Positions 25,434 through 38,990 of a stretch of DNA of 64,000 nt are shown here, in pieces (position 1 is the stretch's first letter; each line of letters opens with the position of its first letter). A program made the position numbers and the translations under genes. Where the stretch lies: assembly GCF_019059575.1 (NCBI RefSeq), contig NW_024881505.1, positions 949,501 to 1,013,500 of the forward strand, given 5' to 3'. The notes beneath the pieces were generated by a model. That model saw only the letters and a list, made by a program, of their open reading frames with translations, did not search any database and was not told where the DNA came from. The stretch is from Amphibalanus amphitrite (lineage: Eukaryota; Arthropoda; Thecostraca; Balanomorpha; Balanidae).

Positions 25434-26205
25434 CATTCATTTGAAGCTATCTACATAAAACAGTCAAATACAAAACGGTTCGTATATGTTTTGAATTACA
25501 AATTTCAACGGTATCTGATGCATTGTACATATTTTTAAACAATGGCTTAAGACACACGGATAACATATGCTGTTCATTATAAAATAGTTGCATAATAGAC
25601 TGTAGAGTTGTTGCCTCATTTTTGTCTAATAACCTCAATTGCCAATCTGTTGAAAGCATAATGAAAATTCATATCAGTTTAGTTCTTTAAATCATGTGTG
25701 TGCATAGCTAAGAATACATAAATGTAGACATGCAATAAGGTAGGTACTGGTAGTTATGGATTGTGCTGGCTCACGTCCAATTTTCTGGATTCTATTTACT
25801 TTTGATGATAAATGCAAGCGTCCCATCCGTATTGGTCGGTTTTATGGAAAATATATGTACAATTGCTGATTTTTGTGATGTCATTGAATTTTATAACTAT
25901 AGAAATTAGGGTAACGAATATGTTGTGTGTGAGAAGGTAAATATCGTTATCCAGATTCTCTTGTATCTTGGAATTATACATATATACCTATGTGCCCTAC
26001 GTATTTTTTGTTTGTTTTTGTTTATGTTTCGTGTGCGTTCTAGTTGCTGAAAGATAGAATATGTGCCGAATTCGGTATGTAATAAATGGTAAAAAATATG
26101 CGCAGTATTTTCCTTTTTGCTAGACTTATCTTAACTGTGAATAGTGAAAGTTGGACGCTTGTGATCAAGGGGCGGTCTCCGACGCTATACTCTTTATAGT
26201 ATAGG
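25434..26205 (+). repeat. 3' flank of C, duplicated at E
   Basis: Nearly identical to 48484-49253. Contains a candidate poly(A) signal AATAAA at 26081-26086, 648 bp after the stop, conserved at 49129 in the E copy. No gene inside. Confidence 0.75.
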
Positions 26206-26509
26206 TGTTACAGGGAGTATGAGAAATCAGTTAGTTTGCAAACTACCTAGGGAGTTTGCAAACTCCCTGAACGATCAGGTAGTTTGCAAACTCCCTAGGC
26301 AGTTTGCAAAGTACCTGGTCGAACAGGTAGTTTGCAAACTCCCTAGGTAGTTTGCAAAGTCCCTAGGGTTGTTGCAAACTACCTAGGTAAAATGAGAAAA
26401 CGGAGAAACAACAGCCATATAAGCTTCATTCTGAGCTCTGAACCAATTCATCGCGTCTTATCTACATACCAGTATAACGCCTTTTGGGGCGACTAACGGA
26501 GCGAGCGAG

Positions 26510-26880
26510 AGGGTGGGCCTTGCACGTGCGAAATTGCGAGGGGGTACCTCCGACTGACTTGTGCACGGCACCCTACTAACCGGTCTCTAGCGATGTGCCA
26601 AATTTGGGCACAATCGGCCCAGCCGTTCTCGAGATCTGGAAGCGGCACCCTGCACGTGCGCACGTGCAAAATGGGTCCCAACTGACTTGTGCACGGCACC
26701 CTACCAACCGGTCCCTAACTGTGTACCAAATTTGAGCGCAATCGGTCGAGCCGTTCTCGAGATCTGGAAACCACCCCTGCACGTGCGCACGTGCAGCAGC
26801 ACCCCAACTCTGGCACATGGATATGCAGTGCCTGGTGGGTGCCTACCTACATGCCAACTTTCAGCGCAATCGGCCAAGTA
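26510..26880. repeat. ~130-bp tandem repeat
   Basis: Two clear units and a degraded third, each with GCACGTGC motifs, ACTTGTGCACGGCACCCTA, CAATCGG and CCGTTCTCGAGATCTGGA. It lies in a segment (about 26469-27158) absent from the sister element at 49254; that segment has ACGGAGCGAGCGA near one end and TCGCTCGCTCCGT near the other. Confidence 0.65.
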
Positions 26881-27169
26881 GTTACCGAGATATTGCAACA
26901 ATTACAAAACTGACACCTCTTCGTTTTGCACGTGGCACGTGCATAAGGGGTCACCCACATGCATCGAGAATAGTCCAATACTTGGTAGAAGGAATGAAGC
27001 TACCCTACAAAAATTACCGCATCTAAATCGGTCAAGTGGTTGCTGAGATATAAGCCTCGCAAAAGCGTCCGCACGGCCGGCCGGCCGGCCGCTCATTCTC
27101 AGAAATTTCCGTTATATTAATCTAAGGAAAGACTACGCTCGCTTCGCTCGCTCCGTAATCATGTATGTA

Positions 27170-28094
27170 GGGGAAGCGGGGGGAGCACCGCCACCTTAAG
27201 CATTTCTGCTCACCGAGCTGATATGCGTAGTAAAAACGAAGCTCTTTTGCATTCATGTGAAAGTAGGAATGTTTTCCTACATGTTGGCATAGTTTCTAGC
27301 GCTCCATTATAAAATTTCGCTACTTTACAGACATTGAAAACAAGTCCTGCATTTTCCGTCCTCCAAAAAATGTGCGGGTAGCACCGCCACTGATGGCGAT
27401 GTTATCCACAGATCGGCCTTACGGTGACAGCCACCCTTGGAAGCGTTACTGCTGTCTGAAATAGTAACTCAAACTCATATAAGACACACAAGAGTTGGTT
27501 GTTAGTTTGTCACAGATCAGACTGTTTGTTGCGGACAATATGCATACAAAGCATGACAAATTCACGTTTATTTCGAAACATCCAGTGAAGTCAAACGTGA
27601 GGTTAAAAAACAGACGACGTTTGCGGCCTAACTAAAGCTCTTGTCCGAGCTGAGTGAATCATCATTGCGGCTTTATCCATTTTGCCACCCCTTGGGGTAG
27701 CACCGCCGAGCATGGCGGTGTTACCCCACACACAGTCATGGACCGACAACGCCCCGACAGCAAAACAAGCCGGGACGCGATTCTTCTGTAATTCCTTTCT
27801 AAACGAAGAGCACTTCATGCCCTCAAATTTAACGTAAAAATCAAGACATTTTGACTTGAAATGACCACTTACTTGCTGCTAAAACATGCCAAATGATTAC
27901 AACGATGGTTTGAAATTCACAAAATGGGCCATTGCGATCTCAAAATCAAATAAATCTTAGCGAAACCTACCTCACGCGGCGTCCCGTTTCCGTTCGGACA
28001 CCGAAATGGCGGGTGTTTACATTTACAATTCAAAGTTTTGCCGATAGGGAGGATGGCGGTGTTTCCCACATGGCGGTGCTACCCCCGCTTCCCC
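27170..28094. mobile_element. TA-flanked MITE nested in element 26206-28316
   Basis: Inverted ends GGGGAAGCGGGGG with AGCACCGCCA just inside; flanked by TA (27168-27169, 28095-28096). The sister locus in unit 2 reads ATGTATGTACTCGTATATGG without interruption, so it is the empty site. The TA duplication fits a Tc1/mariner-type non-autonomous element. No transposase is encoded. Confidence 0.75.
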
Positions 28095-28407
28095 TACTCG
28101 TATATGGCTGTTGTTTCGTCGTTTTCGCATTTTACCTAGGTAGTTTGCAACAACCCTAGGGAGTTTGCAAACTAACTAGGGACTTTGCAAACTACCTAGG
28201 GAGTTTGCAAACTACCTGTTCGACCAGGTACTTTGCAAACTACCTAGGGAGTTTGCAAACTACCTGATCGTTCAGGGAGTTTGCAAACTAACTGATTTCT
28301 CATACTCCCTGTAACATAGGCACACTTTATGACAGTTTATGACCCCAAACCACTTGTGATCCAATTATGTACCTAAATGTTTGTTAGAACTATAAATGTG
28401 AATAAGG

Positions 28408-28530
28408 GAGGGGGGCCTCCTCTATACAGAGGGCCTCCTCTCTACGGGGGGCCTCCTCTCTACAGAGGGCCTCCTACCTACAGAGGGCCTCCTCTCTACT
28501 GAGGAGTCAGAGGGGCCCTAGCGGTCAGAC
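28408..28530. repeat. GGGCCTCCTCTCTACAGA tandem repeat
   Basis: About five units of roughly 20 bp begin exactly where homology between units 1 and 2 ends (GTGAATAAGG). The reverse complement of this repeat is at 39030-39400 beside D. Confidence 0.7.
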
Positions 28531-30178
28531 ACAGGCACTAGTGGGCGGTTATTTAGGAAGTAAGAAGGAAGGAGAAGGAGGCCTCAGGAAGTAAGAAGGA
28601 CCCTAGCTGTCAGGCTGGTCAGAGGGCCCTGATTGTCCTGACGTGATTTTTTGGATTCCCGTGAATTTCTTACGCCTCCGGCGTGATTTTGGCCCCGTGG
28701 GCCTTCGGCGCCCCACGGGGGCCTCCTGAAACCCCAATGGGGGGCGCCCCGTCCCCTCCTTGGCTACGTCCCTGGGGCCCACGCCGGTCTCCGAAGGTCC
28801 AAATTGCCTCTTGAGTATCATACTATCCAGTGGCCCGATGGTCTTATGATGGCCTTTGAGGTTTCTCACCGGCTTCAGAGGGCTCACATCGACCTATGAG
28901 GACCTCGCGCTGGCCTCCGAGGGCGCAAAATGTAAGAAGGTAAGCATGCCGCGTAAGTAATGCATAAGTATTCCGGCATCTTTGGGACTCCGACTGCTTT
29001 TTGGGTGCCTACCGCCTCATACCGGTGAAATGAGGGTCCTTGACTCCCTACCTGTCTCTGAAGGTCCCATTTTGACATTCGAGATCCTTATTTTGGGTCA
29101 CAGCAGAGGCCCATGCAGTTCCCTTAAGGCCCAATGCCGACGGTCATATAGCCGCTTCTGATGGCCCCACGTCCTCTTTTGAAGGCACCTCAGGGGTCAC
29201 CAGAGGCCTGCCAGGGGCACCACCGGCCTCGCAGGGGCACCTTGGGCTGTCAGGGGCACCACAGTCCTGTCAGGGCCCAGGGGCCCCAGCGCCCTAGCAG
29301 GGGCACCACAGGCCCGCCAGGGTTACCACAGTCCGGCCAGGGGCACCACAGGCCTGCCAGGGCCCAGGGACACTAAAAATACAATAAACAATATAAAAAA
29401 AAATGGAAACACGGCATCACCAAAATTAAGTGGCCGAAATCCGTTGAGTTTTGAATTTTGGGTATAGGTAGGGGCACCACAAATTAAATTTATGACTATC
29501 CCCTTAGAGTTTTCCTGTATCATCCCCTGGTGCTCGCACGGTTGAGACAAAAACGAGTAAGATTCTGGCCTTCAATACGCCTTTTCACGCAACACGATCC
29601 AGACAAAAACAAAGGTATTAGCTCAGATGTGTTTGACAGGTGATTTTGAGCATGCAAGACGGCGTCTATAACGCATTTAGGTCTTCGGCTTTTGGAGGGG
29701 GGTCAACTGACCCTCTCAGACCATTTGGGGGTCATGACCCCGTGCCCCCCCCCCCCCAGGATCCGCCACTGAATTATTCATGCGTTGCTGTACATAGGAG
29801 GTATGTGAAAGGAAAGTATGCCTAGCAAACACCTTTCTATCAAATTTTCAACAGGTCCACTACTGGACCTGGACCACATGGACTCAATGAGGGCCCATGG
29901 CTCTCTGATGGTGCACGGTCATCACGGAACCATTAAGGGCCCACTAGCTTGTGGTGGACTACGACTCATTGAGATCTACTCACTGATATAGGGCTCCGAT
30001 GCTTGGAATGTGAGATTTAAAACACTAATACAGGCCAAAATGGCTGACTACTTTTTTAAACATAAGTCAGAAGGGCCCACTTTCGTTATATATTAGGTCC
30101 CCCCAGGAAATGGAATTAATGGGGCCCGGGAGGGACGGTCCCCCCCGGTCCCCCCCCCCCCGGTTTCCCCAGCCCTGA
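28531..30178. other. Repeat-rich sequence, element fragment at right end
   Basis: Degenerate GGGCACCACAGGCCTGCCAG-type repeats occupy 29170-29370, and poly-C runs occur at 29740 and 30130-30160. It ends CCAGCCCTGA at 30178, followed by ATAGCG. The same terminus is at 40478-40487. Read together they are the two ends of one element split by an inversion. No gene supported. Confidence 0.5.
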
Positions 30179-31148
30179 ATAGCGTACGCCCAATAAATCT
30201 ATGACAAGTATTTATCTGATTAATGAATTTGTCGCAAAAGAACTGGCTGCAGTTTGATTGCAGTCTGTACCGGTCACCGGAACTACCAATTTTGTTACGG
30301 CACTGTCGATATTCGTCAAAATCGGAAGAGCTATTATGATACACATTACACACCCGAATGACAACGGATTCCTGTATTATTTCATCGATCAGATAAGACA
30401 AGTATAGAGATAAATCGTTGACAGCCCTCCGTGAGCATGCAGCTTCAGCTTCTTCACAATCAGTCCAGAGTTATCTTCATATACGTCTAATATAGGTCAA
30501 TATTTTTGACTAACTAGATTCCAACAAGGGGATTTATCTCCCCTGGCGGCAGCTATGTAAAAGCTTTATAGTTAGGGCATTGCTTTTGTAGATGACGCTC
30601 CTTGACGGATAGAAATTGAAAATTTTGTCCCGTGATACGCTAGTTATGCCGATTTGTTTTGTGTATGGTGATTCTTACACGAAAAACCATCTAATATCCT
30701 GCTAACCAGCGTGCGATTTTTTCCTTTTCATCTAAGTTTTCGCTATTTTTAGGTACTTTACCATACCAAGTGCCCATGCACCTACTTTCTAAAGGTCAGC
30801 GCCGCCCCTGTCATATCCAGCATAAGCTGTGTGCTATCACCCATTGGCAGTGAGAAATATTGATCAATGACTGCATCGCCCAGCACCATTTGTCTTTCCA
30901 TTGGCTACGTTCGCATAGCATGAACTATGCATTAGTGATGTCAATCACAGAAAATCAGAATACCGATACCAAACCAAATACAAACCAAAACTATTGGAAA
31001 ATACCGAAACCGAACCGATTGGTTGGACTGCAAACATTCATCTTATGCAACATATTCAGTAGAAGAATACTTACCACTGATTTCTTGGTTGCACGCCGTT
31101 GCGAATGTATCCGAAAAACGCATAATGACAGATGATACGAAGATTAAA

Positions 31149-31221
31149 GTCGCCAATGGGAATCGAACCAACAACCTCATTATCACCAGCTCGATACTCT
31201 TAACCACTCCGCCACGGCGAC
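31149..31221 (-). repeat. tRNA-like sequence (inverted duplicate)
   Basis: Same 73-nt sequence as 11881-11953. Here the B box is a perfect GGTTCGATTCC, and the acceptor stem pairs in seven positions with one G-T. The central arm is weak, so a SINE head is preferred. Confidence 0.55.
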
Positions 31222-32109
31222 AACATACGTAATCAAGCTTAAATATCGTTAAGTTAAAACCTAGCATCAACAGACGCAACCAAGGGCAAGGACCGAACGT
31301 ATGAGGCCACGTTGACGTCACTCAAGAGGCACGCTATTAGTCGGCCGATTCGTGTAATACACTTGGCGAATACGCCGCCGGGCGAGGGCATTATTGGCAC
31401 TACGTTAGCATGCTTCCAGTCATCAGGAATTTGACCAAAGGAGTTTTAAAAAGTAATACGTATTAAGTGGCATGGACAGCTCTTTCGCACATTTAGCCAT
31501 TGCTCTAAATGTGAAAATTATTAGGGATTACATTAAGTTGCAACGATATGCGATAGCTAGGTAGAGATGGGTTGATTCAAGGTTGATTTGATGTGACATA
31601 CGTAGTTCCATTAGATAATTCAAGTAACTGATAGGCATAACATAATTTATATTATTACATGGTTCGTATGTCGTCTGGGGAGTGGAGATGTAATAATTTT
31701 GACAGTTGACCGCCATTTTCACATTTAATTTAACTTTGAAGGAAAACATAGGTATTTTTGTTAGCGACACCACGGCAAATGGCAATAGTAATCCGCGCGT
31801 TTGAATCCTTTTTCAATTTTCTTCTGAGCAGCGACATGCTTACCGATATCTATTAGCGAGTTGGAGTGTGCCATGTAATAAAATGAATACTAAGTGGGGT
31901 AAATGCAATACGAAAAAGTTATTGCCCTCTGTGACGCAACTGTAGCCCTCGCGCAAAGACAACAAGCATGATTGCCCTCGGCAGCCGACGAGGGCTTTAT
32001 TGCCCTCGGGCAATAAAGCATGCTTCGGTTTTCACCCCCGGGCTTCAGTGACGCCACATCGGGAATAATTTTTACTACTGTCCGCTTCCCCATACAGTAT
32101 TCATGTATC

Positions 32110-35100
32110 TGTTACAGGGAGTATGCGATTTCAGTTAGTTTGCAACGACCCTAGGGTGGTTGTAACCTCCCTGAACGATCAGTTTGTTTGCAACGACCCT
32201 AGGGACGTTACAAAATAACTGCTCGTTCCGGGACGTTGTAACGAAACTAGGGTCGTTGCAACCTCCCTAGTTAGTATGCAACGAACCTAGGGTTGTTACA
32301 AAATAACTAGGGAGTTTAAGAATTCATCGAGTCTCGTTTCACAGGAGGGCCGTCAACAATCTTGTCCAATGAAAATCGAAATGAAGTCCAAAAATAAAAG
32401 AAAAGGAGAACCAAATTTGAACATTCAGCTCAGAAGTATATGTGGTGCCCGGGACAAAGCACGTAACTGCTGTGATAATTTTGGCTGCATTATATCGTCA
32501 GCCATATGCTTACATGTAGAAAATATAGTTACTGGGGTAGGTGTGATGGATATCCGTCGCTATCCGTGTGCGGGTTATCCCTCACACTTTTAGGGGTGCG
32601 GGTCGGATAAAACCCATCGTTTTTTCGCTATTATCTCGCGCTAAAAGCGGCCGATCGTGACGAAACTTTGAGTGTCCTCGAACTTATCTACGTTCTGGTT
32701 ACACATTCCCTATACAGCTCATGATCCTAAAACCAATGACCTTTGATCTGATTTCTGAGACCATGGCAGACCGAAATGATTTGCCGTTTTGTTAGCGCAC
32801 ATAAAATTGCGCCAGACTTCTATTGTGATTACATATAAACGTGCCAACATGTGAACCATGATGGTTGTCCCATGCATCATGATGGGTTTCAAGTTGACTT
32901 GTCAGTTGTCGGCCTGCGGCCAGGTCAAGGTCATTGACGTTTGGTGACTTCGGGTAACTGTTTCAAATTTTGCGATTTTAAGGAATTTTTTAGCTTATTT
33001 CAAATCCAGCATTCGTTGATACATTTGAGAAGTACGTACGTATAGTTGTGGTGCCAATGCAACTTGCTACGAAGCTGTCGCTGGTGGTTTAGGTACACCT
33101 GCTATAAACAGGTGGTGCGGGTGGGACGCCTACTGTACTACTTGACCCAAACTTACCCAACCCAGCCTAGCTTAATCCTCGCCCCGCCTAGTTTTTTTTT
33201 TTCGCGATAGCTCCGAACACACCAGCAACAGAGAGCTGAAACTAGGCATACCTGACGTTTGATTCAAGCCGGATCTTGTTACACCAACCAGATTTCAGGT
33301 TAGGTAACAGACCTGAACAGGCCTCTGTTAACAGGTAACAGACCTGTTACACTTCAGGTCAGGTTACTGACCGACGTCATAAGTGGACGGTCCTCAGATG
33401 CCGCAACTTCGCAACGCCCTTAGTCCCAGAGGAGCTTTTACAGGGGGATAAAACTTACAGTACGAGCATCTTCTAGAAGTCTCACAACTTGTATACCTCT
33501 AGGATTTCTCCTAAAGATCACATGAGGTCAGGTCGGTCACGTGACCTCACCACTAAAGTCAATTGAGAAAAATGAAAACTGCTATTCTGGCGCCGGGAAC
33601 GATCTCAAACTAGCTCAACCACACGGATCGCGATTTCATGCACTCCTTGCAAGGTAAGATGCTTCAATTTTGCATTGTTGACGTTGCATGACGTCATTTA
33701 TGACGTCACTAGGGTCATACGAGCTTTTCGTCAATAACTCCCGCTCAAACTGAGCTAGCGAGTCGGTCAAGCCACCAATGGACTGAGGAAGACCTGCCGA
33801 ATCGAATAATATGCAACATGACCTCCTTTGACCTGCTATTTTTGACAACGATGAAGCCGATTTCACTCCTCAGCGAGGAAATCACGATTTTGGAAAGATA
33901 AGCACTGATTTTCGAAAAGAAGTGCTGCCACCTGGTGCAAGAAGAAGAAGCCAGCTTTAATATGCCCGTTGTTTGTATGGTAGTTTGTTTTGTGGCCTGA
34001 AGTTGAAACTTAAAATTGAAGCATCCGAAGATGATCGATATTGATCGAAAACATGACGTTGATGAAAAAAATATGTTAAGTTGAGAGAGGAGGTCATTTT
34101 ACCCAGATGCGGTGGTTAAATTCATGCAATTAATTATTTTTGCTAATTGACGGCCGCGCATCATCCGTCATTACATGGCAATCGTCATAAACAAAAATAA
34201 TTTCAAGAAGTAAACCACCGCATCTGGATGAAATCGCCTCCTTTTTCAACTTAACATAATCTTTTTTCATCAAAATTATGTTTTCGATCAATATTGATCA
34301 TTTTCGGATGCTGCAAATTGAAGTTCCAACTTCAGGCCACAAAAAAGGGTACACGTCAACGTTGGACTACCATACAAACAACGGCCATATTAAAGCTGGT
34401 TTATTCTTCTTGCACCAGGTGGCAGCACTTCTTTTCCAAAATCAGTGCATGTGCTAAAAATGACAGCGATTGACCAAACCTCCCCTGAATGTAATGTCTT
34501 GATGTTTTTAGGCCAGGTCGGGTCAGGTCAGGTCAGGTCAACCAGTAGGCGTCTTGCTAGCTGTCCATAGTAGGTGTCAACCACCACTGCCAGCTTCGTG
34601 ACATGGTACGAAGGCGCCAGTTACTTTCGTAAATGTTCAAATGGGTGCTAAATTCGAAATCAGCTCCAACAACTAGCCTAGAAATATATGAACCCAGAAG
34701 AAATGAGCTAAGGTCATCAAAGGTCAATGACCTTGACCTGACCTTCACGTGACCTTGACAGTTGACACCCACCATAATGCATGGGACCACCATCATTTCA
34801 CATGTTTGAATGTTTACGATCACAAAAAAAAACTGGAAATGAGCGGATAATAGCCGTTTTTACGAAGGGCTTTCTGGCGAATTTAAAATTTGAATTAATC
34901 TAATTTGAATTAGTCTAATTTGAACAAATATGCACCAAATGTGCACCTAACCTGCACAAAATGTGTAATAGATGGCCGTCGTGAAATACTCCTGAGCTGA
35001 ATGTCCAAATTTTGTTCTCCTTTTCGTTTTAAATGAACTATGTAGATTGAACAAGATTTTCATTGGACAAGATTGTTGACGGCCCTCCTGTGAAACGAGA

Positions 35101-35322
35101 CTCGATGAATTCTTAAACTCCCTAGTTATTTTGTAACAACCCTAGGTTCGTTGCATACTAACTAGGGAGGTTGCAACGACCCTAGTTTCGTTACAACGTC
35201 CCGGAACGAGCATTTATTTTGTAACGTCCCTAGGGTCGTTGCAAACAAACTGATCGTTCAGGGAGGTTACAACCACCCTAGGGTCGTTGCAAACTAACTG
35301 AAATCGCATACTCCCTGTAACA
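32110..35322. mobile_element. 3.2-kb DNA element, TGTTACAGGG ends, 4-bp TSD
   Basis: Begins TGTTACAGGGAGTATGCGAT and ends with the reverse complement. TATC duplicates flank it (32106-32109, 35323-35326), and the B flank near 10998-11001 keeps a single copy (GATA in that orientation). The terminal 220 bp carry short units on TTGCAACGACCCTAGGG, a variant of the palindromic units in 26206-28316. The interior (32640-34760) is rich in AGGTCA/TGACCT and has an inverted pair near 33900-34120 and 34210-34440. No transposase frame. Confidence 0.85.
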
Positions 35323-36484
35323 TATCAACACTTCGTTTCGGCTTTGCTACCTGGAATAAACAATAAATACAGCGCAATAAAGAGTTGAATTATTTTCTTC
35401 TCTAGAAACGTCTGCAATCAAAATTTCAAAAATAAAACAGCACGTTGAGATTCCACGATCAATGCCATTTTATTTCACACCAATCATAACTACATTCCAT
35501 CATGCAGTCGCAGCTAGGAAGCAAAATTATAAAACATTACCACCACAATTTGAGGCAAAATCGAATGCTGCACGCAACATATGGGACGCCTCAAGACACT
35601 TTAAAGCAAACAAATGGCCATCAAAAACATGAATTTTTTGCACAGTTTAACGCTTTGGGAAAATTCTGACCAGTTAAAGTAGAAAATGGGTAAATGTAAA
35701 TATTATAACCAAAAATTCGGCTGTTTAGGCGCAAAGACACGAGAGACCCTACAGCGGATTCCACAAAGGAAACTCAGACGACTGGGTCAGGAAAAAGGCT
35801 GCAACAAAACTACAACTCCCTGTCTCACCAGAACCAACAGTCAATCTTCCAAGTTATAAGGCATCTGTTCATCAACAACTGTCGAAAGTCAACAAATAGA
35901 CACGGTTGTTTTGTAGCAGCTGGTCCTTGAAAAGATGCGAGGACACCCACGACTTTTTTACCACATCTGGGCCAACGAAAAAACGTTTTTTTCAGCTGGA
36001 TAACGGGTAGACTCAAATCACTTTTTGTGAACACAAAACTTTCAACCAGCAGTCCCACGACCACAGGAGAACTCAAGAGGGCTGCGACGTTCGCAGTGTG
36101 CCTCATGCGGTACAAGACCTGCCGGGCCGCGCTGGTGTCCGCACGGCGACGCGCCAAGCTGTGATTGGGGAGAAAAAGGGCTATCTGTAACTCGTCTTCT
36201 TTGGCTGCAAGTGAGCAGCCAGCACGGATAAGGCGCTACCACACAGAATGGCATTAATCTTTGTGTACATATGATAGGCACTGATTCGTTTTTCATCCTT
36301 TCTTCAATATTTGAATTATAATGTTTTAAATTCGACTGCTTATTTAGGAACTCCCGGCATCTTTGTCATCATAATTCCGATTTACTATGCTACTGTTAAC
36401 TATAATATTGCATATCATACTACATGTAATGGTACATAGCTCTTCAACAACAGCAGCGAACATCGAAGTAACAACGTTTTCTCT

Positions 36485-38535
36485 CTATTCCTTGCTGGTC
36501 TGCCCAGCTTCCTGTTCTGGTCCCGGAGAATTCGTCAATTTATCAGAAGATAAATCAGACTCGGCAGGTGGTAAAGGTGCGCCGCTCAGACCCGCAGTTG
36601 ATTTTTTCGGCTCAAACATGATTTTTTCGAGGTTAATGAAAGGAACCTCAAATGTTAGCGAAAGGAGCATGGCTGCGGCGAAACTGACCACAACGTGGGC
36701 AAGAAGATGGTACGTGAAGCGATACGAATCGACGTAGACAGTACTCTTCACAGAGCCGTCTACGAGGGTTAAAACGTTGATGTGGATAAGATATCCGGCG
36801 TACGTGAGCCGGCTGAGCGGAATGAAGCCCGGGTAGGAGAGGAACGTGTTGATGGGCCCGCCGTAGCCGGTGACACAGGCAAAGATGACCCAGCCGACTG
36901 CCACGCCCCACGCGGTGCGGTTGAGTCCTCCATAGGACACGGCCACGGCTTTGCTGAACTCTTGCCAGGGCATTTGATATCCAATCATGCCGAATATCAC
37001 CGAGATACCGATGGCGAAGGCTGCGACCCAGCCGGACAGCCAGAGCCACGGCTTCAGGGTGATCTGGCGGCCGCGCAGCCTGTGGAGTAGGTAGCCGAGA
37101 CCGATCCCAGTCAGCCAGACTGTGCAGCGCATCCATGGATATGCATACTGAGTCACCATTTCCTCGGCTGCCTCAACATCAGGAACATTAAATGAGAAAA
37201 GCGTAGGAGGCAGGTTTTTGGTGCTCCATATAGCTATCCGCAAAGAAAGAAAGGCAACAGTGAGGAACCCGAGCCAAAGAGCCCCCCACAGAGGTTTCCA
37301 CACAAGAGGAAGCAAAATTACTGGAGAAACCAAGAACATTTGCATGTCTGTGGCCAGGTACCAGGTTTGAGCCAAGCACTCTTCCTCGATCGGGGTAAAG
37401 TTCTGGATATAGAGCAGATTACGCCACCAGTCTTTTTGACAAATGTCTTGTTGTGGTTCCACCATCCGAGGCCAAAGAGGACCGCTTCCAAAGTACACAA
37501 ATATGGTGGCATTAATAGCAACCATGATTGCCATCGGTGGTGTCAGACGCAAATATCGGTGAAGGTAAAACATGAAAACGTTAAACTTTCTTCTTTTCTC
37601 GTAGGCTCCACAAAAACTGTAAGCTAGCACGACCCCTGATAACAAGTAGAATGTATCCACACTTAGCGTCGCGTTATCAATCACTTGAAACGCAACTGTT
37701 TTGAACCAATCCAATGCGACGAAGAAGTTTTGGTCATACGAAGTAATTTGTGACGCAGCATGCCCCAGAAGCACCCACGTCATAGAAAAGAAGCGAATGC
37801 CATGGATACACCTCAGCGTCCCTTTACTTGTAGACGTATCCAGCAGCTTTTTGGTGTTGGTGTAAAGGGAAAATGCGACCAGGACTCTTTGCCAGTTGGC
37901 CAGGACGGGCGGCTTTCTCTGTTGCATCGTGGCTGGCTTGGGCTCGACGACATGGAGCATCTGTGGCAGCCGCGAGTTGGGACTGTCCACGACGGACGTC
38001 ATCCTGAGCTTGTCGGCCTGCCGCTCGGCCCGGTATCCGAGCCACACGTCCAGCGCCGTGCCGACCAGCAGCAGGACGCCGACCAGCGCCAGCAGCGTGA
38101 TGACCACGATGTCGGCCGGCTGCAGGTCCACCGTCTGGTCGGCCACCTCGGACGTGAAGGCCGTCACCGTGACGTTGTCCCCCAGCATGCTCTGGAGACC
38201 CGTCTGCACATCCACGCTGGAGCAGCTGGACGGCACACACAGGCCGATCACCCCGGTAGGTATTCCCAGTGTTGGGAGGATGAAGATGGTACCAAGGCCG
38301 TCATCCCCTTCCTGCCGCCATCCGCCGACCTCCTCGTCACCAACCGACGGCACAGGGGCAGGTGCCACCGTCACTGGCACATACCGACCGGTGAACTGGA
38401 GCTCCTGGTCGTCCAGATCTGGGTACGTGTCGTTATCCAGGCTCGCCTTCACCAGAAAACACTCGTCTCTGCTGCCGAACACGTTCAGGTTACCCACCAG
38501 AATGCCGTCTGGGAGCTTGCCACTGGCATCAAACA
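36485..38535 (-). CDS. NRF-6-like acyltransferase, copy D (exon 2 only)
   Basis: Exon 2 is intact, with 682 codons plus the two bases that complete the junction Met. The acceptor CGCAG|TGTTTGATG is present, but no exon 1 is found upstream: the intron matches A only to about 39028 and then runs into tandem repeats. Without exon 1 it lacks the signal peptide and the first NRF Cys, so it is a pseudogene unless another exon 1 is used. The first part of exon 2 is A-like (LGTIFILPTLGIPTGVIGLC), while the part after about codon 240 and the tail are B-like. The acyltransferase motifs are intact. It is inverted relative to the other unit members. Confidence 0.85.
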
Positions 38536-38719
38536 CTGCGAAAAGAAATTTCTTTCAATCTTTATCAGAATGCATATCACACAGCTGTTCGAGTGTTCGA
38601 ACTTCGAGATGACACGTAAGCTAGCTGGATGGCCAATGCTTATTCGCACATAGGCGGCTGTGGGCACATTGTCACACATACAGACGAAGGAATTGAGCCA
38701 GTCTAATTAGAACGGACGG

Positions 38720-38990
38720 TGAGAGGTGTGGCGGAACGGACCCGTCCCACCCCTCACCGTCCGTACGGACCCGTCCCCACCCCTCACCGTCCGTACGGAC
38801 CCGTCCCCACCCCTCACCGTCCGTACGAACCCGTCCCACCCCTCACCGTTCGTACGGACCCCTCCTCACCCTTCACCGTCCGTGCGGACCCGTCCCCACC
38901 CCTCACCGTCCGTACGGACCCTTCCCACCCATCACCGTATGTATGGACTCTTCCCAAACCTCACCGTCCGTACTACCAAACTGGGAGTTT
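38720..38990. repeat. 30-31-bp tandem array in intron remnant of D
   Basis: Same CACCCCTCACCGTCCGTACG unit as at 3573-3800, with one or two more copies. It shows that the intron remnant of D is of A type. Confidence 0.85.

Larger units (their letters stand above)
26206..28316. mobile_element. DNA element with TGTTACAGGG ends, 4-bp TSD
   Basis: Starts TGTTACAGGGAGTATGAGAA and ends with its reverse complement; TAGG flanks both sides (26202-26205, 28317-28320). The first and last 180 bp or so are made of short palindromic units built on AGTTTGCAAACT and CCTAGG. The sister at 49254-49749 sits at the same site with only the ends. There is no transposase frame. The 4-bp target duplication and TGTTA ends would fit a Ginger1-type non-autonomous element, but this assignment is tentative. 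Confidence 0.8.
30179..36484 (-). repeat. Segmental duplication, 3' flank of D (inverted copy)
   Basis: Reverse complement of 9833-12927 apart from the insertion 32110-35322. The candidate poly(A) signal of D is TTTATT at 35469-35474 (AATAAA on the minus strand), matching the one after B. The boundary is ATAGCG at 30179-30184. Confidence 0.8.

Noticed and set aside
28408-29370. CRISPR-like array of short repeats
   Set aside because: The units are contiguous and degenerate, without unique spacers, and the DNA is eukaryotic.
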